Shown piece after piece: positions 6,532 to 12,025 of a stretch of DNA of 12,025 nucleotides. Origin of the DNA: Methanothrix sp. GTDB lineage: Archaea; Halobacteriota; Methanosarcinia; Methanotrichales; Methanotrichaceae. Position numbers and translations under genes: made by a program. The notes under the pieces are model-generated. The model was not told the DNA's origin, searched no databases, and worked only from the letters and a program-made list of their open reading frames with translations. The stretch covers positions 1-12,025 of the forward strand of contig JAQVZT010000056.1 of NCBI GenBank assembly GCA_028708055.1, given 5' to 3'. How positions within the stretch are numbered: the stretch's first letter is position 1; every line of letters starts with the position of its first letter.

Positions 6532-7736
6532 TAAATTTGAAGGCAGTCATATTGGCCGCGGGAGAAGGCCGCAGATGCAGGCCGCTTACCCAGACCAGAT
6601 CCAAGGTCATGCTTCCCGTAGGAAACCGTCCTTTCATGGAGCATGTCATTTCGGCTCTGGCTGCAAATGATATTCGGGATCTTTACATAGTAGTGGGCTA
6701 TCAGAAAGAACGGGTCATGGACTACTTTGAGGATGGCCTCGATTTTGGCGTAAATATCACTTACCTCGAACAAAATGAGCTTCTGGGCACGGCTCATGCC
6801 TTGCGAAAAGCAGACGGCTATGTCAATGAGCAATTCCTCGTAGTAAACGGAGACAATCTGATAGATGCTCGGGCGGTCAAGGAACTGATTTCGTCCAAAG
6901 GAGAAAATGTTATACTGGCAGCTCTCAGGCAGCATTCCGGAGACTATGGCGTCTTGATGGTGCAGCAGGAGCGGGTAAAGGCAATAATTGAAAAGCCAGG
7001 GCGGCCGTGTTCCGGAATTCTCAATACCGGAGCCTACAAATTCAGCCCTGCCATTTTTGAGGATCTTCGTCACACACCTCTCTCGGAGAGGGGATCTTAT
7101 GAGCTGACCCAGACACTATCTCAGATGATTGCAGAGGGCCGGGAGGTTGTGCCCGTGATCAGCAAAGGCGTATGGTCTGATGCCATATTTGCCTGGGACC
7201 TTCTCAGTGCCAACAACCTGGCTCTGGGAATGAAGGATGCAAACATCTCGGGAGAGATTGAAGAGGGCGCAATAATCAAAGGACCGGTTGAGGTAGGCAA
7301 GGGCAGCATTATCCGCTCCGGATCATATCTGGTGGGACCGGTCTGCATCGGCGAGGACTGTGATATCGGCCCCTCGGTTACAATTCTGCCGTCCACTTCC
7401 ATTGGTGATTCGGTGCGGATCGGCTCGCATTCTGAGGTGAGAAACAGCATAATCATGAGCGGCGCGCGGATGGGCTCGGCGTCTATCATATCCGATTCGG
7501 TAATCGGAGCAAGCTGCACTCTGGGCGACCAGCTGGTCATTGAGACCGGGCCTGCGGTAGTGGATTGGGAGGATGCTTTTGAGCGGGCGGAGTTCGGGGC
7601 GGTATTTGCCGACGATGTGACAGTCGGAAGCAGAGTTCTGGCGTTTCCGGGAACCGTTGTGGGCACTGGGGCACGCATAGGATCCGGGGCATCTATTCGC
7701 GGCTGGATTGAAAGGGAGAGCAGGGTGATAAGCTGA
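6528..7736 (+). CDS. glmU: Bifunctional glucosamine-1-phosphate N-acetyltransferase / UDP-GlcNAc pyrophosphorylase, archaeal type
   Basis: A 402-residue protein, the usual size for archaeal two-domain sugar-phosphate nucleotidylyltransferases. Residues 4-225 are the Rossmann-like nucleotidylyltransferase domain: LKAVILAAGEG with the downstream LT..RSKVMLPVGNRPF, VVNGDNLID (acidic metal-binding region), IEKP and LNTGAYKF. From about residue 235 a left-handed beta-helix of hexapeptide repeats (IIKGPVEVGKGSIIRSG, VCIGEDCDIGPS, STSIGDSVRIGS) forms the acetyltransferase domain. It would acetylate GlcN-1-P and couple it to UTP to give UDP-GlcNAc. The signature reads GEGRRCRPLT rather than the common GxGTRLxPLT. 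Start: GTG at 6528 with AAAGGA nine bases upstream; a TTG at 6537 (giving MKAVILAAG) is an alternative. The stop overlaps the glmS start by one base (TGATG), so the pair is coupled. Related enzymes use glucose-1-P or dTTP; the glmS partner favours glucosamine. Confidence 0.88.
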   Translation: MINLKAVILAAGEGRRCRPLTQTRSKVMLPVGNRPFMEHVISALAANDIRDLYIVVGYQKERVMDYFEDGLDFGVNITYLEQNELLGTAHALRKADGYVNEQFLVVNGDNLIDARAVKELISSKGENVILAALRQHSGDYGVLMVQQERVKAIIEKPGRPCSGILNTGAYKFSPAIFEDLRHTPLSERGSYELTQTLSQMIAEGREVVPVISKGVWSDAIFAWDLLSANNLALGMKDANISGEIEEGAIIKGPVEVGKGSIIRSGSYLVGPVCIGEDCDIGPSVTILPSTSIGDSVRIGSHSEVRNSIIMSGARMGSASIISDSVIGASCTLGDQLVIETGPAVVDWEDAFERAEFGAVFADDVTVGSRVLAFPGTVVGTGARIGSGASIRGWIERESRVIS

Positions 7737-9541
7737 TGTGCGGGATTGTGGCTTATATCGGCGACCAGCTGGCAGGGCCGATTCTTTTTGATACTCTTAA
7801 ACGGCTGGAGTACAGGGGTTATGATTCGGTAGGTGTGGCCATCAAGTCCGGGACGGGAATTGAGGTTCTGAAGTCAGCCGGTCGAATAGCGGATCTGGAG
7901 AAGGTCTATCAATCTAGGGGCTGTCCGGGGGAAAGCATGGGCATCGGCCATACGCGTTGGGCAACACACGGCAAGCCGAGCGACCAGAATGCGCACCCCC
8001 ACACATCGGGAGAGATCGCTATAGTGCATAACGGCATTATCGAAAACTACCTGGAGCTGAGAGAGAAACTCAGCAAATCGGGCTACGAGTTTGCCTCCGA
8101 GACGGACAGCGAGGCTTTAGCGCATCTCATTCATTCCCATTACAGGGGCGATCTTTACGCTGCTGTGTGGGCAGCTTTGGAGGATGTGGAAGGCTCGTAT
8201 GCCGTGGCAGTTCTTGCCGCCAGTTCACCCTATCTGGTTTGCGCCAGAAAGGACAGCCCTCTGGTGCTGGGTAAAGGGCAGTCCGCAGTCTATGTGGCGT
8301 CCGATGTTCCGGCTCTGCTCCCTTATACCAAAGATGTCATCCGCATGAAGGACGGTGAGGTTGCCAGGATCTTTGCCGATCGGGTCGAGATAACGGATAG
8401 GTCTGGCCAACCCCGAGAGGCTCAGGTAGAGCGCATCAACTGGAGCGCCGATGCCGCAGAGAAGGGTGGATATACTCATTTCATGCTCAAAGAGATTCAC
8501 GAGCAACCGCGAGCCATTCGCGAGACCATCGCCGGGCGCATATCTGAGATTGAGGGAGACGTGCGGCTCAATCTGGGCATAAGCGATGATGAGATAAGGG
8601 GCCTGGAGAGAGTGACCATCATCGCCTGCGGCACATCCTACCATGCCGGAATGCTGGCCAAGAACCTCTTTGCCCGTGCAGCCGGCCTTCCGGTCGATGT
8701 CGAGGTGGCATCCGAGTTCCTGAACCTTCAGGTGCGGCCCAGGAATCTTCTCCTGGGAATCACCCAGTCCGGAGAAACCGCAGATACTCTTCTCGCTCTG
8801 AAGAAGGCCAAAACCTGTGGCCTGAGAAGCCTGGCAATCACCAATGTCCTGGGATCAACGGTCGCCGAGCTGGTGGACGGGACAATCTATACCCGCTGCG
8901 GCCCGGAGATAGGCGTGGCCGCTACCAAGACATTCACATCTCAGCTGGTGGCGATCATTCTGCTGGCAGTGCGTCTGGGCAGAGCCCGCGGCCATATCAC
9001 ACCCGACCAGGGCAGAAAGATGCTCATTGAGCTAACCAAGCTGCCCGGCCTGGTGCAGAGGGTGCTGGAGAAAAGAGAGGAGATCCGGGAAATTGCCGAA
9101 CTCTATGCAGGCGCAAGCTGCTATTTCTTTATCGGCAGGGATTACCTTTATCCCATCTCCCTGGAGGGCGCTCTGAAGATGAAAGAGATCGCCTACATAC
9201 CATCCGAGGGGTATGCCGGAGGGGAACTCAAGCACGGGCCGCTGGCGCTGATCACAGATAATACGCCCGTGGTGGCTCTGGCCACCTGCGGCAAGAAGAT
9301 CCAGTCCAACATAAAAGAGGTCAGTGCCCGTGGCGCTGAGGTGATAGCTTTTGCGACAGAAGGCGATCCGGATATCGCCAAGGTGGCCAGCCACGTAATT
9401 GAGCTGCCCCAGACGCAGCCGGTCTACTCTGCGGTGCTCTGTACCGTAGCGGTGCAGCTTCTATCTTACTACACCGCAAACAAGCTGGGTCTTCCCATCG
9501 ACAAGCCCAGAAACCTTGCCAAGTGCGTGACTGTGGAGTAA
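7736..9541 (+). CDS. glmS: Glutamine-fructose-6-phosphate aminotransferase (isomerizing)
   Basis: This full-length, 601-residue GlmS converts fructose-6-phosphate and glutamine to glucosamine-6-phosphate and glutamate, the first committed step to UDP-GlcNAc. Cys2 in MCGIVAYIGD is the glutaminase nucleophile. The class II domain (2-220) has LEYRGYDSVG, GIGHTRWATHGKPSDQNAHPH and VHNGIIENY. Two SIS domains follow: ACGTSYHAG (298-305) and TQSGETADT (343-351) for sugar-phosphate binding, then EGALKMKEIAYIPSEGYAGG and ELKHGPLALI. The C-terminus DKPRNLAKCVTVE matches the family, with Cys where Ser is usual (LAKSVTVE). The ATG overlaps the glmU stop. It is cytosolic, and its product feeds GlmU after a phosphoglucosamine mutase step encoded elsewhere. 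No glmS ribozyme is seen upstream. Confidence 0.97.
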   Translation: MCGIVAYIGDQLAGPILFDTLKRLEYRGYDSVGVAIKSGTGIEVLKSAGRIADLEKVYQSRGCPGESMGIGHTRWATHGKPSDQNAHPHTSGEIAIVHNGIIENYLELREKLSKSGYEFASETDSEALAHLIHSHYRGDLYAAVWAALEDVEGSYAVAVLAASSPYLVCARKDSPLVLGKGQSAVYVASDVPALLPYTKDVIRMKDGEVARIFADRVEITDRSGQPREAQVERINWSADAAEKGGYTHFMLKEIHEQPRAIRETIAGRISEIEGDVRLNLGISDDEIRGLERVTIIACGTSYHAGMLAKNLFARAAGLPVDVEVASEFLNLQVRPRNLLLGITQSGETADTLLALKKAKTCGLRSLAITNVLGSTVAELVDGTIYTRCGPEIGVAATKTFTSQLVAIILLAVRLGRARGHITPDQGRKMLIELTKLPGLVQRVLEKREEIREIAELYAGASCYFFIGRDYLYPISLEGALKMKEIAYIPSEGYAGGELKHGPLALITDNTPVVALATCGKKIQSNIKEVSARGAEVIAFATEGDPDIAKVASHVIELPQTQPVYSAVLCTVAVQLLSYYTANKLGLPIDKPRNLAKCVTVE

Positions 9542-9553
9542 CATCTCTACATC

Positions 9554-9558
9554 TTTTT
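9554..9558 (+). terminator. T-tract after glmS
   Basis: A T5 tract lies 13-17 bases after the glmS stop, at the end of the 16-base gap to the convergent glycosyltransferase gene. Archaeal RNA polymerase commonly stops at such tracts without a hairpin. No stem-loop precedes it, and the signal overlaps the stop codon of the opposing gene. Confidence 0.3.
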
Positions 9559-10547
9559 CACAGGCTCTCGTAGACTTCTCTGATTGTCCGGTCGTTTCTG
9601 TCCCAGAACCTGTAATCCTCATCCAGAAGCTTTTCCGGCTCACGCCGGAGACTGTCCCGCACCGCCTCTTCTAGCTTTTCTCTCTTGACAACCACCAGGT
9701 TCTTCCTCTTCTCCTCCAGGGTGACTCCTGATGCCACTACCGTTTTCCCCATCACCAGGTACTCATTCAGCTTCCAGACGCTCCGGTCGGTTGCATAGGG
9801 AGTAAGAAGGCTCTCGCTGTGGGGTATCAGGCAGATCCTGGCCTGGCTGATCAGCCCTGCCACCTTATCGTGAGGCTGCCAGCCGAAGAATCGAGCATTT
9901 TTTGGAAGGTCTCTTAAATACCAGCGAGAAAAGGGCCCGTCGCCTATGATCCAAAAGGTCTGCTCTGGAATATCTCGAATAAGGCGGATCAGATTGCCTA
10001 TGCCCTCCTGGCGGCTGATTCTTCCCATGAAGACGATAGGCTTCCTATCGGCCTCTGATGATTCTGATGTCCTGCTCTTCTGCAAGAAGCTTCTTGTAGG
10101 ATAGTTATTCACAATGAAGAGGGACTTTTTCTTCTCGGGAACATAGGACATCACCTTCTCCGCCAGAGGCCGGTTTACGGCCGTAATCGCATCAGCCGCT
10201 CTTGCCAGCTCTCGCTCAAAGTACTCTCCTGCCGGCCTGGCCAGCGGTCCGAAGCTCATCTGCAGCTCCACTCCCCAGGGGGACCGGTAATCGTAAATGA
10301 GCTTTCCGTAGCTTGAGCCCTTCAGCTTGCCCAGGCCGTGAAAGATGATGTCCGGCACATTGAATAGGTGCACGACATCGGGCCTTTCCCTTTGGAGAAG
10401 TTGTTTTGTTTCTCTGGCTATTTGCAGCCATCCCCTTGAGCTGAATTGGGGCACAATTACCTGCTGGCCCTGGCTCTCCAGGGTGGCTTTGAACATCATG
10501 AGCCTGGTCGTCCTCTCCGGCTGGTTGGAGAGAAGAAGTATCCTCAT
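9558..10547 (-). CDS. GT4-type glycosyltransferase
   Basis: A 329-residue GT-B glycosyltransferase starting MRILLLSNQPERTTRLMMFK. DVVHLFNVPDIIFHG and LIYDYRSPWGVE belong to the N-terminal domain; the donor domain has PIVFMGRISRQEGIGNLIRL, TFWIIGDGPFSRWY, ARFFGWQPHDKVAGLISQA and VWKLNEYLVMGKTVVAS. The start is the ATG at 10545-10547, chosen because AGGAGG lies eight bases upstream and the protein then begins at the canonical first strand; the frame is open up to 10673, but that 42-residue extension overlaps the dehydrogenase gene and does not look like protein. It follows the dehydrogenase by 28 bases in the same block and faces glmS. Donor could be the uronic acid made by the upstream enzymes, by proximity only. 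Confidence 0.85.
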   Translation of the reverse strand: MRILLLSNQPERTTRLMMFKATLESQGQQVIVPQFSSRGWLQIARETKQLLQRERPDVVHLFNVPDIIFHGLGKLKGSSYGKLIYDYRSPWGVELQMSFGPLARPAGEYFERELARAADAITAVNRPLAEKVMSYVPEKKKSLFIVNNYPTRSFLQKSRTSESSEADRKPIVFMGRISRQEGIGNLIRLIRDIPEQTFWIIGDGPFSRWYLRDLPKNARFFGWQPHDKVAGLISQARICLIPHSESLLTPYATDRSVWKLNEYLVMGKTVVASGVTLEEKRKNLVVVKREKLEEAVRDSLRREPEKLLDEDYRFWDRNDRTIREVYESL

Positions 10548-10555
10548 TTCCGCGT

Positions 10556-10561
10556 CCTCCT
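10556..10561 (-). promoter_or_regulatory. Shine-Dalgarno AGGAGG for the glycosyltransferase at 9558-10547
   Basis: A perfect AGGAGG on the minus strand sits eight bases before the ATG at 10545-10547. It fixes the start and rules out the longer frame that begins at 10673. Confidence 0.7.
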
Positions 10562-10575
10562 TTGCCCTCTCCTTA

Positions 10576-11763
10576 TCATTTCTCCGGGCACTCGAAGGTG
10601 AGACGGAAGGGATCGAAAAGCAGATCCGCCATCTTTGGGTCGATATAGCGCAGCCCTTTTGCCCGCACGTCACTTTCGCTCAGCAATGGATCATATACGT
10701 AAGTATCCAGTCCCTTTTCCATGAGCAGCCTGGCCAGGCCCAAGTTGCGGCTGTGATAGAACTCTTTAACGCCCGCCCGGAAGGTTATGCCCTTGATGCA
10801 GATCTTAATGCTAGAGAGCGGCTTGTTGATCTTCAGGCATTCCTGAATTATTCTTTCCGCCCAGTAGCAGATCATCTCATCGTTGATCTCCCGAGAGGCG
10901 CGGAGCAGGCTGCAATTGCCGAAATGCTCTCTTTTTTCCATCTCTTTTATGAGAAACCAGGGATATACGGGAATACAGTGGCCGCCTACGCCGGTAGATG
11001 GCAAATGAATTTGACAGAACTGGTGGTTGGCGTTCTCTCTGGCCTCGAAAAAGTCGACTCCCAGCTTCCTGCAAATCTTAAATAGTTCATTGGCCAGGGC
11101 GATATTCACATCCCGATAGCAGCCTTCCATGACCTTGATCATCTCTGCTACTCTCGCCGAGGAGACCAGATGAAGGTTGCAGATGAATTTACTGTAGACC
11201 TGGTAAGCAAGCATTCCGCTCTCTTCATCCCTGCCGCCGATGACCTTGGGAAACTCCCGAAGCCTGGAGATACTATAGCCGGTCATAATCCTCTCCGGCG
11301 AATAGGCCAGGAAAAAGTCAATTCCTGCCAGGCCGCTTGACTCGATTAGCCAGTTCTGCGCCACCCCTTCTGTGGTTCCTGGCGGAAAGGTCGTCTCTAA
11401 AACCACAAGGTCTCCTTTCTTCAGGATTCTGCCCAGAGAGAAGAGTGCCTCCTTCATAATAGAAAAGTCGGGATTATTGCCGCTGTCCACAAAGACGGGC
11501 ACGATCACAATGAATGTCTGGCAGCGTCTCGCATCCTCGAATCGCGGCGTAGCCACGAGCCTTTTTCCGCCGTGCGCCTTTATCAGCTCTTCTAAGCCCG
11601 CTTCTTCGGGTATTGGATTATCTCCGCGGTTGATCCTCCGGCAGCGTTCCTCATTGATATCCACGCCCGTAACCGTAATGCCGCTGTCCGCGATTACCGC
11701 CGCCAGTGGCAGCCCGGCGTTGCCTAGACCAATGACTGCAATCTTTGCGTGCTCTTCAGACAT
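10576..11763 (-). CDS. UDP-N-acetyl-hexosamine 6-dehydrogenase (UDP-GlcNAc/UDP-ManNAc dehydrogenase family)
   Basis: A 395-residue UDP-glucose/GDP-mannose dehydrogenase family protein. The N-terminal NAD domain has IAVIGLGNAGLPLA (8-21) and VTGVDINEERCRRIN; VLETTFPPGTTEGV and YSPERIMTGYSISRLREFP-KVIGG are family hallmarks; AEMIKVMEGCYRDVNIALAN forms the central dimerisation helix; GVGGHCIPVYPWF contains the catalytic Cys263. KGITFRAGVKEFYHSRN opens the C-terminal domain. It would oxidise C6 of UDP-GlcNAc or UDP-ManNAc to the uronic acid in two NAD-dependent steps. Deviations seen: EGCYRD where EN-x-YRD is common, VYPWF for VDPYF, and a C-terminus that stops soon after LLFDPFRLTFECPEK, somewhat shorter than the 410-440 residues usual for the family. 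It starts two bases after the preceding acetyltransferase stop (TAG AG ATG). HexNAc as substrate is inferred from the WecC/WbpA-like HCIP motif and the acetyltransferase partner. Confidence 0.88.
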   Translation of the reverse strand: MSEEHAKIAVIGLGNAGLPLAAVIADSGITVTGVDINEERCRRINRGDNPIPEEAGLEELIKAHGGKRLVATPRFEDARRCQTFIVIVPVFVDSGNNPDFSIMKEALFSLGRILKKGDLVVLETTFPPGTTEGVAQNWLIESSGLAGIDFFLAYSPERIMTGYSISRLREFPKVIGGRDEESGMLAYQVYSKFICNLHLVSSARVAEMIKVMEGCYRDVNIALANELFKICRKLGVDFFEARENANHQFCQIHLPSTGVGGHCIPVYPWFLIKEMEKREHFGNCSLLRASREINDEMICYWAERIIQECLKINKPLSSIKICIKGITFRAGVKEFYHSRNLGLARLLMEKGLDTYVYDPLLSESDVRAKGLRYIDPKMADLLFDPFRLTFECPEK

Positions 11764-11765
11764 CT

Positions 11766-12025
11766 CTATTTACCTTCCTCATTGAGCGCCATTGTCTGCC
11801 CTTTTTTAATATTAACGCTTTTTCCGCAGACCGAACATTTGAAGGAGGATTGCGCAGCATCCTCTATCAGCCTGTTGCCGCAATAGCAGACGTAGCCTAG
11901 CAGCCAGGCGGGATTGCCAATCATGAGGGCGAAAGGCGGCACATCTTTAGCCACCACGCTTCCCGCGCCGATCATGGCATACTCGCCCACAGTTATGCCG
12001 CAGACGATTGTGGCATTGGCCCCGA
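11766..12025 (-). CDS. Hexapeptide-repeat acetyltransferase with C-terminal zinc-ribbon tail (partial, 5' end outside window)
   Basis: The frame is open to the right edge, so only the last 85 residues or so are present. It begins GANATIVCGITVGEYAMIGA, the final coils of a left-handed beta-helix, then GSVVAKDVPPFALMIGNPAWLLGYV, the standard end of WbpD-like N-acetyltransferases. The tail carries C-x-C (VCYCGN) and, about 20 residues later, C-x-x-C (FKCSVCGKS), a probable metal-binding ribbon seen in many WbpD-type enzymes, which often have a C-E-C-G motif here. The family acetylates the 3-amino group of UDP-2-acetamido-3-amino-2,3-dideoxy-glucuronic acid. It is directly upstream of the dehydrogenase (two-base gap), which fits a diacetamido-uronic acid pathway. 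The aminotransferase and oxidoreductase of that pathway are not in the window. Confidence 0.78.
   Translation of the reverse strand, partial: GANATIVCGITVGEYAMIGAGSVVAKDVPPFALMIGNPAWLLGYVCYCGNRLIEDAAQSSFKCSVCGKSVNIKKGQTMALNEEGK

Noticed and set aside
6459..7073. Minus-strand open frame (204 codons) across the glmU start
   Set aside because: It is antisense to the conserved glmU coding sequence, covers the divergent promoter, and has no recognisable motif.
7121..7678. Minus-strand open frame opposite the glmU beta-helix
   Set aside because: It is low-complexity translation (Ser/Pro/Thr-rich) produced by the hexapeptide repeats on the other strand.
7680..7740. Possible glmS ribozyme or riboswitch
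   Set aside because: glmS overlaps the glmU stop codon, so there is no untranslated leader to hold one, and the ribozyme is a bacterial element.
10548..10673. N-terminal extension of the glycosyltransferase frame, up to a start at 10673
   Set aside because: It overlaps the dehydrogenase gene in another frame, does not resemble protein, and is bypassed by a perfect AGGAGG and an ATG at 10547 that gives the canonical first strand.
10345..11085. Long + strand open frame (246 codons)
   Set aside because: It lies opposite two well-supported minus-strand genes, matches no family, and is a shadow of their codon pattern.

Overview
The window looks like part of a surface-glycan (probably protein N-glycan or S-layer glycan) gene cluster from a methanogenic euryarchaeon. 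A Methanosarcinales/Methanothrix-like host is my guess, not something the sequence proves. Archaeal features are the TATA-like boxes upstream of genes, Shine-Dalgarno (SD) sites matching AGGAGGTGA, and a two-domain sugar-1-phosphate nucleotidylyltransferase/acetyltransferase of about 400 residues, the archaeal GlmU size. No tRNA, rRNA or CRISPR array was seen.

Layout. Positions 1-126 are the tail of a gene on the + strand that resembles the C-terminus of an IS transposase. An AT-rich non-coding gap follows (127-411). A minus-strand block then runs from 6371 down to 412: a GT4 glycosyltransferase (5250-6371), an AsnB-type amidotransferase (3365-5245), a short GT4 glycosyltransferase (2443-3363), a gap holding a decayed gene fragment (about 1997-2358), and a large glycosyltransferase with a CDP-glycerol-transferase/polysialyltransferase-like C-terminal half (412-1950). 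A divergent promoter region (6372-6527) separates this block from glmU-glmS on the + strand (6528-9541), whose genes overlap by one base. Facing glmS is a second minus-strand block: a partial hexapeptide acetyltransferase with a zinc-ribbon tail (11766 to the right edge), a UDP-HexNAc 6-dehydrogenase (10576-11763) and a glycosyltransferase (9558-10547).

How the genes fit together. GlmS makes glucosamine-6-phosphate and GlmU makes UDP-GlcNAc. The dehydrogenase would oxidise UDP-HexNAc to the uronic acid, and the acetyltransferase suggests a 2,3-diacetamido-uronic acid. The AsnB-like protein may amidate either aspartate or a sugar carboxylate (uronamide). Four glycosyltransferases would assemble the glycan. 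No flippase, oligosaccharyltransferase or polyprenyl-phosphate transferase lies in the window, so the cluster probably continues to the right.

Most notable points. (1) The asnB nucleophile cysteine is preceded by ATC, with an ideally placed AGGTGA SD, so either a rare ATC start or a four-residue propeptide is needed. (2) The 2.0-2.4 kb gap contains a clear N-terminal paralogue remnant of the neighbouring glycosyltransferase. (3) The glmU leader has a perfect AGGAGG followed by a 12-codon ORF that overlaps the glmU start, next to a perfect 7-bp inverted repeat in the divergent promoter.
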